64,000 nt of DNA. It comes from Paracoccaceae bacterium (lineage in GTDB: Bacteria > Pseudomonadota > Alphaproteobacteria > Rhodobacterales > Rhodobacteraceae). The stretch spans positions 62,001 to 126,000 of the forward strand of contig JAMWZC010000006.1 in NCBI GenBank assembly GCA_024304985.1. Direction: 5' to 3'. The position numbers were made by a program, and so were the translations under genes. Of this stretch, positions 56,518 through 64,000 are shown piece after piece; positions within the stretch are counted from its first letter, which is position 1, and each line of letters begins with the position of its first letter. The notes beneath the pieces are model-generated. The model ran no database searches, was not told where the DNA came from, and saw nothing but the letters and a program-made list of their open reading frames with translations.

Positions 56518-57258
56518 ATGACATACGCCCCCTTTGAAATTTCCGGTGCGGACCGGGTCTCGCGCTGGCTGGTGACCTGCGACCACGCCGCCAATACCGT
56601 GCCCGCTTTCGTGAACGGCGGCGATCTGGGTCTGGCCCGGTGCGACATGGAACGCCACATCGCCTATGACGTGGGCGCCGCAGGCGTCAGCCGCGCCCTG
56701 GCCGATGCCTTGGGATGCCCCGCGATCCTGTCCAATTTCTCGCGCCTCGTGATCGACCCCAACCGGGGCGAGGATGATCCGACCCTGCTGATGAAACTCT
56801 ATGACGGCACGATCATTCCGGCCAACCGCCACGCGGGGCGGGACGAACTGGAAACACGCCTCAACCGCTGCTACCGCCCCTATCACACGGCGCTGGCCGA
56901 ACTGGCCGAGCGGCGCGACGATACCGTGATCGTCTCGATCCACAGCTTCACCCCGCAACTGATGGGCCGCCCGCCGCGCCCATGGCATGTGGGCGTCCTC
57001 TATGCCGCCGACACCCGCTTCGCCCGCCCCCTGTTGGCGCGCCTGCGGGCCGAGGCTGATCTTTGCATCGGCGAGAATGAACCCTATGGTGGTCATCTGC
57101 CGGGCGACGCCATCGCCCGCCACGCCATTGCATGGCAACGCCTGAACGCGCTGATCGAGGTCCGCAACGACCTCATCACCAAACCCGACCAACAGGCCCG
57201 CTGGGCCGCCCGCCTTGCCCCGATCCTGCAACAGGCGCTGGCCGATACCGGCCAGTAA
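56518..57258 (+). CDS. N-formylglutamate amidohydrolase family protein
   Basis: A 246-residue zinc-dependent amidohydrolase of the HutG/FGase family. Conserved parts are VTCDHAANTVP near the N-terminus, SRLVIDPNRG (about 75-84), IVSIHSFTPQ (about 140) and CIGENEPYGG. The HutG reaction releases formate and glutamate in histidine breakdown. No hut genes are near, so the substrate may be another N-acyl glutamate; the D-glutamate module lies 1.4 kb away. AGGTG precedes the ATG. Confidence 0.85.
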   Translation: MTYAPFEISGADRVSRWLVTCDHAANTVPAFVNGGDLGLARCDMERHIAYDVGAAGVSRALADALGCPAILSNFSRLVIDPNRGEDDPTLLMKLYDGTIIPANRHAGRDELETRLNRCYRPYHTALAELAERRDDTVIVSIHSFTPQLMGRPPRPWHVGVLYAADTRFARPLLARLRAEADLCIGENEPYGGHLPGDAIARHAIAWQRLNALIEVRNDLITKPDQQARWAARLAPILQQALADTGQ

Positions 57259-57279
57259 GCCACCAGAAGGAGACCGATC

Positions 57280-57591
57280 ATGGACGACCAGACCCGTATC
57301 GAACTCGAGGCCGCCGCCTTCCGCGCCCTGCGCGATCACCTGATGGTCAAGCGCCCGGATGTGCAGAATATCGACATGATGAATCTGGCCGGCTTCTGCC
57401 GCAACTGCCTCAGCCGCTGGTATCAGGAGGCGGCGAACGAACGCGGCATCGCGATGACCAAGGACGAGGCCCGCGAAATCTACTACGGCATGCCCTACGA
57501 CGACTGGCGCGCCCAGAACCAGACAGAGGCCAGCCCCGAAAAGCAGGCCGAATTCAAGGACGCCTTCGCCCGCAACGTGGGCAAACCCTAG
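57280..57591 (+). CDS. DUF1244 domain-containing protein
   Basis: A 103-residue protein matching the DUF1244 family: AAAFRALRDHLMVKRPDVQNID, NLAGFCRNCLSRWYQEAA with a Cys-x-x-Cys, and REIYYGMPYDDWRA. The family is helical, common in alphaproteobacteria, and of unknown function. AGAAGGAGA precedes the ATG. It is 21 bases after the amidohydrolase gene, so probably in one operon. Confidence 0.9.
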   Translation: MDDQTRIELEAAAFRALRDHLMVKRPDVQNIDMMNLAGFCRNCLSRWYQEAANERGIAMTKDEAREIYYGMPYDDWRAQNQTEASPEKQAEFKDAFARNVGKP

Positions 57592-57720
57592 TCTGCATCT
57601 TGCCTGTTCATCACGCGCTGTGACTCCGGCTTGTCACTGGACACGACTGGCGAAAGCGTGAACACTCCGGCTGGTGATTCATGGTCCCGTCAAGGGGCCG
57701 GTGCCTGTGCAGGTGGTGTG

Positions 57721-58644
57721 ATGAGTGTGCTGTTGCTGGTGTTCATGCCAATGCTGATGATGGCCGGCTACCTGCTGGATGACGTCTTTTCCAACGAGGA
57801 CGGCGACGATGCCGCAGACGACACTTCGCCGGACTCCGGGATGGCCCCTCGCACCGAAGACGATCTGCTGACGGGCACGGCTGGCAATGACGCCCTTGAC
57901 GGTCAGTCAGGCGATGACACCCTCTCCGGCCTCGATGGCAATGACACGCTGATGGGCGGCGCGGGCGCAGATCTGCTGGAAGGCGGGGCAGGGGATGATC
58001 AACTCTCCGGCGGTGCCGGGGCCGACACCCTGTCCGGCGGTGATGGCGACGACAGTCTGGATGGCAACGGCGGCGACGACCTGATCGCCGGGGGCGCGGG
58101 CGAGGACACGCTGCAAGGCCAGTTCGGCGATGACACCCTGCGCGGCGGTGCGGACGACGACATCCTTTTCGGTGGAACGGGTGATGACCTGCTGGACGGC
58201 GGGGCCGGAAATGACGTGCTCACGGATTACGAAGGGGCCGATACGCTGCGCGGCGGCGGCGGCACTGACGCGCTTCTGGGCTTTGTCGCGGGGCGCTTCA
58301 CACCTTACGGCGCGGAACTCTACGGCGATGCAGGCAATGACTGGCTGGTCGGAGACCGCCTCGACACCCTCACGGGCGGAGAAGGGTCAGACTCCTTCAC
58401 AATCTACGATGTCGCCGATGGGGCCGCCCTCATCACCGATTTCGACCGGGCCACCGATTCCCTGCGGATCGTCGTGGATGGCGTCAGCGGCACCGACCCG
58501 GCCAGTCTCACGCTGCAACAGCGCCTTGCCGCCGATGGCAGCGGGCTTGAAATCGTTGTGAATGGTCAGGTGATGGCGAAACTCGCCGGTCTGGGCCTGA
58601 CCCCGCCCATCACCGTCGATCTGGCGATCGAGGGGCTGACCTGA
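57721..58644 (+). CDS. RTX-repeat calcium-binding protein with N-terminal membrane anchor
   Basis: A 307-residue acidic protein. Residues about 2-18 are hydrophobic ([17 protein letters not shown]). An Asp-rich linker follows, then about 14 GGxGxDxL-type nonapeptide repeats spanning roughly 45-190 ([24 protein letters not shown] and so on), which should fold as a calcium beta-roll. The C-terminal 100 residues lack repeats ([18 protein letters not shown]). A longer frame from TTG at 57631 is possible. No type I secretion genes are adjacent. Role unknown. Confidence 0.82.
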   Translation: MSVLLLVFMPMLMMAGYLLDDVFSNEDGDDAADDTSPDSGMAPRTEDDLLTGTAGNDALDGQSGDDTLSGLDGNDTLMGGAGADLLEGGAGDDQLSGGAGADTLSGGDGDDSLDGNGGDDLIAGGAGEDTLQGQFGDDTLRGGADDDILFGGTGDDLLDGGAGNDVLTDYEGADTLRGGGGTDALLGFVAGRFTPYGAELYGDAGNDWLVGDRLDTLTGGEGSDSFTIYDVADGAALITDFDRATDSLRIVVDGVSGTDPASLTLQQRLAADGSGLEIVVNGQVMAKLAGLGLTPPITVDLAIEGLT

Positions 58645-58666
58645 CGGCCAGCCGCCCCTTGCCGCG

Positions 58667-59527
58667 TCAGACAGCCGCCTTCATGCTCTCATCCAGATAG
58701 ATCTCGCGCAGCCGCGCCGCCACCTTGCCCGGCGCGCCGCTGCCGATTCTGGCACCGTCGATCTCGACCACCGGCATCACGAAGGTCGAGGCCGATGTGA
58801 TGAACGCTTCATCCGCGGCTTGCGCCTCGGCGATGGTAAAGGGCCGCTCCTCCACTTCCATCTGCGCCTCCTGCGCAAAGCGCAGAACGGCAGCGCGGGT
58901 GATCCCGTGCAGGATGTCATGGCTCAACTGCCGCGTGATGATCTTGTTGCCCTTGACGATATAGGCATTGTTGCTGGTGCCCTCGGTCACCGCCCCATCC
59001 TCGACCATCCAGGCGTCATCGCACCCGGCTTTCTTGGCCATCATCTTGCCCATCGACGGATAGAGCAACTGCACCGTCTTGATGTCGCGCCGACCCCAGC
59101 GGATATCCTCGATGCTGATGACCTTGATGCCCTTCTTGGCCACCGGATTGGCCGCCAGACCCGGCTTGTTCTGCGTGAACAGCACCAATGTCGGTTTGGT
59201 CACCTCCGGATCAGGGAAGGCGAAATCCCGGTCACCGGGCGCGCCCCGCGTCACCTGCAGATAGATCATCCCCTCCTCGATCCCGTTCAGCCGCACCAGT
59301 TCGCGGTGGATCTCCAGCAGGTCGTCGAACCCCTCGGGCTTGTCCATGTCCAGCTCCGACAAGGACCGCTCCAGCCGCTTCAGATGCCCGTCAAAGTCGA
59401 TCAGCTTGCCGCCCAGCACGCTCGTCACCTCATAGACGCCATCGGCCATCAGGAACCCGCGATCAAAGATCGACACTTTCGCCTCATTCTCGGGCAGGTA
59501 GTCTCCGTTCACATAGACGGTGCGCAT
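58667..59527 (-). CDS. dat: D-amino acid aminotransferase (class IV PLP)
   Basis: A 286-residue fold-type IV aminotransferase. The PLP lysine is Lys150 in RRDIKTVQLL and the conserved Glu is Glu182 in VTEGTSNNAY; FDRGFLMADGVYEV at 21-34 is the family start. DAAT interconverts D-alanine and D-glutamate with their keto acids. AAGGAG precedes the ATG. It lies 22 bases after dgcA on the same strand, which supports a role in D-amino acid metabolism. Branched-chain aminotransferase is the main alternative. Confidence 0.88.
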   Translation of the reverse strand: MRTVYVNGDYLPENEAKVSIFDRGFLMADGVYEVTSVLGGKLIDFDGHLKRLERSLSELDMDKPEGFDDLLEIHRELVRLNGIEEGMIYLQVTRGAPGDRDFAFPDPEVTKPTLVLFTQNKPGLAANPVAKKGIKVISIEDIRWGRRDIKTVQLLYPSMGKMMAKKAGCDDAWMVEDGAVTEGTSNNAYIVKGNKIITRQLSHDILHGITRAAVLRFAQEAQMEVEERPFTIAEAQAADEAFITSASTFVMPVVEIDGARIGSGAPGKVAARLREIYLDESMKAAV

Positions 59528-59549
59528 GATCTAATCTCCTTGCTGCGGG

Positions 59550-60515
59550 TCAGCCCCAAAGGCCCGGTTCGGGCGGATGCACGCCCGCCTCGTCGAACAG
59601 AAGCGGTGTGTCGCGGTCTTCGGCCAGAAGCAGCGGCCCGTCAAGATCCGTCACCATCGCCCCCTGCGCCACCAATGTCGCAGGCGCCATGGCAAGCGAG
59701 CTTCCGACCATGCAGCCGACCATGACCTTGAACCCCTGCGCCACCGCCGCATCGCGCAGCGCCAGCGCCTCGGTCAGGCCCCCGGTCTTGTCCAGCTTGA
59801 TGTTCACCACATCATATTTCCCCGCCAGATGCGGCAGGCTGGCGCGGTCATGACAGCTTTCATCGGCGCAGACCGGTACAGGCCGGTCCATCCCGATCAG
59901 CGCCTCATCCTCACTGGCAGGCAGGGGCTGTTCCACCAGCGCCACGCCCAGCCGCACCAGATGCGGGGCCAGATCGGCATAAACTGCCGCCGACCAGCCT
60001 TCATTCGCGTCCACGATGATCGTGGATTTCGGTGCACCACGCCGCACGGCCTCCAGCCGGGGCATGTCGTCCGGCGTGCCAAGCTTGATCTTCAACAGCG
60101 GCCGAAAGGCGTGCTTGGCGGCCTGCGCCTCCATCTCGGCGGGCTCCGCCAGCGACAATGTATAGGCCGTCACCTCGGGTCCCGGCTTGGCCAACCCCGC
60201 CAATTCCCAAACCCGGCGACCCGTCCGCTTCGCTTCCAGATCCCACAGCGCGCAATCCACCGCATTCCGCGCCGCCCCTGCGGGCAACAGGTCATACAGC
60301 GCCGCCCGCGTCAGCGCCCCGGACAGACCCTCGATCTGCGCGGTCACAGACTCCAGCGTCTCGTCATACCGGGCATAGGGCACGCATTCCCCCCAACCCG
60401 TCACATCCCCATCCGTGATCCGCACCGTCAGCACCTTCGCCTCGGTCCGCGACCCGCGGCTGATGGTGAACACCTGCGCCAGCCTGAACACATCCCGCTC
60501 AACCGTGATCTGCAT
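59550..60515 (-). CDS. dgcA: N-acetyl-D-glutamate racemase DgcA (enolase superfamily, dipeptide-epimerase-like)
   Basis: A 321-residue enolase-superfamily epimerase. The base pair sits in LLKIKLG (Lys142, Lys144) and VVNIKLDKTGG (Lys240). Metal ligands are Asp169 (IIVDANEGW), Glu195 (VEQPLP) and Asp218 (VCADES). By itself it would be called an L-Ala-D/L-Glu epimerase. Its pairing with a DUF1611 gene matches the dgcN-dgcA module of D-glutamate catabolism, where it racemises N-acetyl-D-glutamate. The start at 60515 follows GGGGGC. Confidence 0.88.
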   Translation of the reverse strand: MQITVERDVFRLAQVFTISRGSRTEAKVLTVRITDGDVTGWGECVPYARYDETLESVTAQIEGLSGALTRAALYDLLPAGAARNAVDCALWDLEAKRTGRRVWELAGLAKPGPEVTAYTLSLAEPAEMEAQAAKHAFRPLLKIKLGTPDDMPRLEAVRRGAPKSTIIVDANEGWSAAVYADLAPHLVRLGVALVEQPLPASEDEALIGMDRPVPVCADESCHDRASLPHLAGKYDVVNIKLDKTGGLTEALALRDAAVAQGFKVMVGCMVGSSLAMAPATLVAQGAMVTDLDGPLLLAEDRDTPLLFDEAGVHPPEPGLWG

Positions 60516-60524
60516 CGCCGCCCC

Positions 60525-60546
60525 CTTCATCTTGCCAAAAATACTC
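60525..60546 (-). repeat. Dispersed intergenic element, GATGAAG subtype
   Basis: On the minus strand it reads GAGTATTTTTGGCAAGATGA followed by AG. It sits between dgcN and dgcA, ending nine bases before the dgcA start codon, in the same orientation as both genes. Confidence 0.75.
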
Positions 60547-60597
60547 AAATCCCCCGGCGCAGCCGCAGCGCGCCAGAGGATGCCTGTCCAAGACCTC

Positions 60598-61599
60598 TCA
60601 GATCGCGGCCAACGCGTCCACCAGCTTGTCCGCGCCATAGCGGAACGGGTCGGTGGCCGGCAAACCCAGCCGCGCCTCGACATCCGCCAGATAGGTCTGC
60701 GCCTCGTCTTCGGTCATGTGCTGGGTGTTGATCGCATAGCCGATCACCTGACAGGCGGGATTGGCCACCTTCGCCAGATCCAAGGCCATGTCCCGCACCT
60801 GCTCCAGCGTCGGCAGCTTGTATCCCGGCAGACCGCGCATATGCTCGCGCGTCGGCTCATGGCAGATGACCAGCGCATCGGGTTGTCCGCCATGGATCAG
60901 CGCCAGCGTCACCCCGGAATAGGAGACATGGAACAAACTCCCCTGTCCCTCGATCATGTCCCAATGATCCGCGTCATTGTCCGGCGTCAGCCATTCGATG
61001 GATCCGGCCATGAAATCCGCGATCACCGCATCCAGCGGCACGCCGTCCCCGGTGATCAGGATGCCGGTCTGCCCGGTGGCGCGGAAACTGGATTTCATCC
61101 CGCGCGCCTTCATCTCGCGGTCCATGCACAGCGCCGTATACATCTTCCCGACCGAGCAATCCGTGCCCACCGCCAGACAGCGCTTGCCGCTGCGCTTGAC
61201 CCCATTGGCGATGGGATATTGCACGGAAGGCACCCGCACATCATGCAACTGCCGCCTGGTCGCCTTGGCCACCGCCACCAGATCAGGCTCGTCCCGCAGC
61301 AGGTTATGCAGACCCGAGGCCAGATCGAACCCTTCCTCCAAGGCCTGCACCAGCACCTTCTTCCACGCGGCCGAAATCACGCCGCCCCGGTTCGCCACAC
61401 CGATCACCAGCGTTTTCGCCCCGGCGGCCCGCGCCTCTTCCAGCGTCATGTCGGGCAGGCGCATGTCGGCGCGGCACCCCTCCATCCGGAACTGGCCGAC
61501 CGCGTTCTGCGGGCGCCAATCCTTGATGCCCTGCGCAACCTTGGCGGCCAAAGCGTCGGGCGCATCGCCCAGAAACAGAAGATATGGAGTCTCGATCAT
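60598..61599 (-). CDS. dgcN: N-acetyltransferase DgcN (DUF1611 family)
   Basis: A 333-residue DUF1611 protein. Residues 1-130 form a Rossmann-like domain (TPYLLFLGDAPDALAAKVA), and a P-loop-like motif GTDCSVGKMYTA starts at 145. As I recall, DgcN acetylates D-glutamate with acetyl-CoA before DgcA racemises it. The start at 61599 follows AAAGGG; another ATG is at 61617. It is the first gene of dgcN-dgcA-dat and divergent from mcl1. The alternative is a generic NAD-dependent epimerase-like annotation from older databases. Confidence 0.85.
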   Translation of the reverse strand: MIETPYLLFLGDAPDALAAKVAQGIKDWRPQNAVGQFRMEGCRADMRLPDMTLEEARAAGAKTLVIGVANRGGVISAAWKKVLVQALEEGFDLASGLHNLLRDEPDLVAVAKATRRQLHDVRVPSVQYPIANGVKRSGKRCLAVGTDCSVGKMYTALCMDREMKARGMKSSFRATGQTGILITGDGVPLDAVIADFMAGSIEWLTPDNDADHWDMIEGQGSLFHVSYSGVTLALIHGGQPDALVICHEPTREHMRGLPGYKLPTLEQVRDMALDLAKVANPACQVIGYAINTQHMTEDEAQTYLADVEARLGLPATDPFRYGADKLVDALAAI

Positions 61600-61648
61600 C
61601 GGGTTGCCCTTTCTCATGGCTTTGCGCCAGCGTTACGGATTCTGCATG

Positions 61649-61666
61649 GGATTGCATTGCAAATCC
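61649..61666. promoter_or_regulatory. TTGC-type semi-palindrome in the dgcN-mcl1 gap
   Basis: GGATTGCATTGCAAATCC lies in the 274-base gap between divergent dgcN and mcl1. Related motifs follow: TTGCGCAA at 61684-61691 and TTGGCGCAATTT near 61810. They resemble, but do not match well, the TTTGCAAA-type sites of ScfR/RamB regulators of short-chain acyl-CoA genes. Low certainty. Confidence 0.25.
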
Positions 61667-61873
61667 GCGGCTGTCGCAGCTATTTGCGCAAGATCCTCCG
61701 GTACTTGCCGAAAATCTGCGCAGGATCTTCGCAGGTATCGCCCGTTCCGCGCCGGAGATGCGGCGTTGCGGCAAGAATGCCGCGTCTGCAAAAGCCGCTT
61801 GCACCCTTTGGCGCAATTTCATACCCAAGGGCGCCAGAAATAAGCAATATCCTTACCCGAAAGGACCAAGCCG

Positions 61874-62830
61874 ATGAGCTTTCGCATCCAGCCTGCTGCC
61901 CCCGCCCGTCCGAACCGTTGCCAACTGTTCGGCCCCGGCTCGCGCCCCGCGATCTTCGAGAAGATGGCGACCAGTGCGGCGGATGTGATCAACATCGACC
62001 TCGAGGATTCGGTGGCCCCCTCCGACAAGGACAGCGCGCGCGCCAATGTCATCACGGCGCTCAATGACATGGACTGGGGCACCAAATACCTGTCGGTCCG
62101 GATCAACGGTCTGGACACACCATGGTGGTATCGCGACGTGGTCGATCTGCTGGAAAAGGGCGGCGAGCGTCTGAACCAGATCATGATCCCCAAGGTCGGC
62201 TGCGCCGAGGATGTCTATGCGGTCGATGCCCTCGTGACCGCCATCGAACGCGCCACAGGCCGCAAGACCCCCATCACCTTCGAGGTGATCATCGAATCCG
62301 CCGCCGGCATCGCCCATGTCGAAGCCATCGCCGCCTCCAGCCCCCGCCTGCAAGCCATGAGCCTTGGCGCTGCCGATTTCGCGGCCTCCATGGGGATGCA
62401 GACGACGGGCATCGGTGGCACACAGGCCAATTACTACATGCTGCATGAGGGCGCCAAATACTGGTCCGATCCGTGGCATTGGGCACAAACCGCCATCGTC
62501 GCCGCCTGCCGCACCCATGGCATCCTGCCCGTGGATGGCCCCTATGGCGATTTCAGCGATGACGAAGGCTTCCGCGCACAGGCCCGCCGCTCTGCCACGC
62601 TGGGCATGGTCGGTAAATGGGCGATCCACCCCAAGCAGGTGGCGCTGGCCAACGAGATCTTCACCCCCTCCGACGAGGCCGTGGCCGAGGCCCGCGAAAT
62701 CCTTGCCGCGATGGAGGCCGCCAAGGCCCGCGGCGAGGGCGCGACTGTCTACAAGGGCCGTCTGGTCGACATCGCCTCGATCAAGCAGGCCGAGGTGATC
62801 GTCCGCCAGTCCGAGATGATCGCCCGCTGA
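61874..62830 (+). CDS. mcl1: L-malyl-CoA / beta-methylmalyl-CoA lyase
   Basis: A 318-residue CitE-type lyase, the same length as Rhodobacter Mcl1. Conserved features are CQLFGPGSRPAIFEKM, VINIDLEDSVAPSDK, FEVIIESAAGIAHVE and GKWAIHPKQV. It cleaves malyl-CoA to acetyl-CoA and glyoxylate and methylmalyl-CoA to propionyl-CoA and glyoxylate. This is a hallmark of the ethylmalonyl-CoA pathway used to grow on acetate or methylated compounds. GAAAGGA precedes the ATG. Confidence 0.95.
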   Translation: MSFRIQPAAPARPNRCQLFGPGSRPAIFEKMATSAADVINIDLEDSVAPSDKDSARANVITALNDMDWGTKYLSVRINGLDTPWWYRDVVDLLEKGGERLNQIMIPKVGCAEDVYAVDALVTAIERATGRKTPITFEVIIESAAGIAHVEAIAASSPRLQAMSLGAADFAASMGMQTTGIGGTQANYYMLHEGAKYWSDPWHWAQTAIVAACRTHGILPVDGPYGDFSDDEGFRAQARRSATLGMVGKWAIHPKQVALANEIFTPSDEAVAEAREILAAMEAAKARGEGATVYKGRLVDIASIKQAEVIVRQSEMIAR

Positions 62831-62845
62831 TCCGCCGCGCCCCAT

Positions 62846-62868
62846 CGCCCCGTCGCGCAGGCGGGGCG
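62846..62868 (+). terminator. Hairpin downstream of mcl1
   Basis: CGCCCC pairs with GGGGCG, closed further by a G-C pair, 16 bases after the mcl1 stop. A dispersed element follows at 62880. No T-run, so it may act together with Rho. Confidence 0.5.
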
Positions 62869-62879
62869 GTGGCGTCCTG

Positions 62880-62900
62880 GATATTTGAGGCAAGAAGAAG
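62880..62900 (+). repeat. Dispersed intergenic element, GAAGAAG subtype
   Basis: The copy reads GATATTTGAGGCAAGAAGA followed by AG, and then CAGAG, shared with the copy at 12728. It lies between the convergent ends of mcl1 and the Lrp gene. Confidence 0.7.
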
Positions 62901-62918
62901 CAGAGCGGCGTGAATCGA

Positions 62919-63371
62919 TCAGCCGCGCTCGTCCTTGGGAGAGCCCATCACCACAAAGGACGTGATCGAATTCACCTGCGGCAGCGTGCCCAGCACATCG
63001 GTGTGAAACCGTTTATAGGCCGCCAGGTCCGCCGCCTCGATCCGCAGTAGATATTCCACATTGCCGGTGATGTTGTGACACTCCCGCACCTCGGGCGCGC
63101 GGGCAATGGCCTTCTCGAACGCCTCCTGCACGGATTTCGTATGCGCGTTCAGCCCGACGGTGATATAAGCGGTAAATCCCACGCCCATGGCCAGCGGGTC
63201 CAGAATGGCCCGGTAGCCACGGATCACCCCGCGCCGTTCAAGATCCTGAACGCGCCGCAGACAGGCCGATGGCGACAGGCCGACGCGATCAGCCAGATCC
63301 GTATTGCTGATCCGGCCGTTGCGGGAAAGCTCTCGCAATATGTGTGCGTTGATTTTGTCTGTATCTGTCAT
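62919..63371 (-). CDS. Lrp/AsnC family transcriptional regulator
   Basis: A 150-residue regulator with an AsnC-type helix-turn-helix (about 5-55: NAHILRELSRNGRISNTDLADRVGLSPSACLRRVQDLE) and a RAM/AsnC ligand domain (about 65-145, GFTAYITVGLNAH, VRECHNITGNVEYLLRIEA). It is divergent from a LysE-type exporter, the usual pairing for amino-acid-sensing control of export. A perfect TATAAT lies only eight bases upstream of the ATG, so the mRNA may be leaderless. Confidence 0.93.
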   Translation of the reverse strand: MTDTDKINAHILRELSRNGRISNTDLADRVGLSPSACLRRVQDLERRGVIRGYRAILDPLAMGVGFTAYITVGLNAHTKSVQEAFEKAIARAPEVRECHNITGNVEYLLRIEAADLAAYKRFHTDVLGTLPQVNSITSFVVMGSPKDERG

Positions 63372-63376
63372 TTGTT

Positions 63377-63398
63377 GCGATTATAGCGGTAGAATCGC
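63377..63398. promoter_or_regulatory. Lrp-type operator and lrp promoter
   Basis: An inverted repeat GCGATT-N10-AATCGC overlaps the minus-strand -10 box TATAAT (63380-63385); a weak -35 TTGCTT lies 18 bases further upstream (63404-63409). The site lies between the divergent lrp and lysE-like genes, so it could serve autoregulation and exporter control at once. Confidence 0.6.
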
Positions 63399-63443
63399 TA
63401 AAAAAGCAACCAAATTGCGTCAGGCCTCGCATAGTGTTGCGCC

Positions 63444-64000
63444 ATGATACCTGATGCGCTCCTGGCCCTCGCGGCCTTTGCCCTTGTCTCGTCCATCACG
63501 CCGGGACCCAACAACCTGATGCTCATGGCCTCGGGGGCCAATTTCGGTTTTCGCCGGACGGTGCCTCATATGCTGGGAATCGGGATCGGATTCGGGGTGA
63601 TGATTCTGCTGGTCGGGCTGGGTCTGGTGCGGATTTTCGACGCCTTTCCGGTCGCGCATCTGGTGCTGTCCGTCATCGGCGTCACCTATCTTCTGTGGCT
63701 GGCATGGAAAATCGCCAATGCCGGCGCCCCTGACGCGGCGCGCAAGACAGCGCGCCCGTTCAGCTTTGTCCAAGCCGCCCTGTTCCAATGGGTCAACCCC
63801 AAGGCATGGCAGATGGCCCTGACGGCGATCACCCTCTATGCGCCGGATCGTTCCGCCGTGGCCATCCTCTGGGTGGCGCTGGTCTTTGCCCTGATCAACC
63901 TGCCCTCGGTCAGTGTCTGGACCGTCATGGGACAGCAGATGCGCCGCGTCCTGTCCAGTCCGGCCCGCCTGCGCGCGTTCAACTGGAGCATGGCGGGATT
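63444..64000 (+). CDS. LysE family amino acid exporter, N-terminal part
   Basis: The gene runs off the right edge; about 185 residues are visible from the ATG at 63444. The translation starts MIPDALLALAAFALVSSITPGPNNLMLM, with the SxTPGPNN motif that defines LysE/RhtB translocators, and shows at least four further hydrophobic segments and FQWVNPKAWQMAL near 115. These inner-membrane proteins export amino acids such as lysine, threonine or homoserine lactone. The divergent Lrp gene probably regulates it. Confidence 0.9.
   Translation, partial: MIPDALLALAAFALVSSITPGPNNLMLMASGANFGFRRTVPHMLGIGIGFGVMILLVGLGLVRIFDAFPVAHLVLSVIGVTYLLWLAWKIANAGAPDAARKTARPFSFVQAALFQWVNPKAWQMALTAITLYAPDRSAVAILWVALVFALINLPSVSVWTVMGQQMRRVLSSPARLRAFNWSMAG

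Noticed and set aside
57631-57720. TTG start adding 30 residues to the RTX protein
   Set aside because: The ATG at 57721 begins directly at the hydrophobic segment and has AGGTGG upstream; the extension has no signal-like character. It remains possible.

Overview
The window is about 64 kb of GC-rich chromosome from an alphaproteobacterium, most probably a marine Rhodobacterales (Roseobacter-group) species. Pointers are the Mcl1-type malyl-CoA lyase of the ethylmalonyl-CoA pathway, an Irr-type iron box at an mbfA-like gene, a GTTC-N7-GTTC LexA box, DUF1244, DUF2794 and DUF6478-like proteins, FAD-GcvT fusion demethylases and GANTC (CcrM) sites. Gene density is high, most gaps are under 150 bp, and no phage, insertion sequence, CRISPR array, rRNA or tRNA was seen. 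Assignments come from reading the sequence and from knowledge of protein families; no database search was run.

Layout. 1-2.7 kb: end of a leucyl aminopeptidase, an NlpC/P60 hydrolase, a lambda-crystallin-type dehydrogenase and a DUF2794 protein. 2.7-9.4 kb: phenylacetate catabolism, with paaX and paaZ on the minus strand and paaI-paaJ-paaK-paaR on the plus strand, divergent around a TetR-type palindrome. 9.4-11.1 kb: an imuB-like Y-family polymerase with its own LexA box. 11.1-17.7 kb: glutathione-dependent formaldehyde oxidation (frmA and fghA) split by a NYN-LOTUS protein, a TetR regulator with a clear operator, mbfA and an AEC transporter. 17.7-23.6 kb: small housekeeping genes, an MFS transporter, zapE and a lytic transglycosylase lipoprotein. 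23.6-23.9 kb: a candidate small RNA. 23.9-33.2 kb: folC, accD, two tandem CPBP proteases, a fatty acid desaturase, ilvD and several small conserved genes. 33.2-38.2 kb: fadH, a glutamine-synthetase-like ligase and a class III aminotransferase. 38.5-48.7 kb: two LysR regulators and a tightly coupled five-gene operon (FAD-GcvT, homocysteine methyltransferase, FAD-GcvT, MttB-like, beta-hydroxyacid dehydrogenase). 48.8-50 kb: an unknown gene pair. 50.2-56.4 kb: pheT, pheS, rplT, rpmI and pyk. 56.5-58.6 kb: an N-formylglutamate amidohydrolase, DUF1244 and an RTX protein. 58.7-61.6 kb: a D-glutamate module (D-amino acid aminotransferase, dgcA, dgcN). 61.9-64 kb: mcl1, an Lrp regulator and a LysE-type exporter cut by the window end.

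How it fits together. The centre of the window looks like a catabolic region for methylated nitrogen compounds. The coupled operon should pass methyl groups to tetrahydrofolate and homocysteine, and any formaldehyde released could be oxidised by frmA/fghA. Phenylacetate, D-glutamate and C2/C3 (malyl-CoA) pathways complete a heterotrophic lifestyle on algal or detrital compounds. The observations most worth following are the MttB/FAD-GcvT operon with no corrinoid protein in view, a candidate sRNA whose promoter lies in a dense GANTC cluster, and a short dispersed element that recurs at about nine gene borders.
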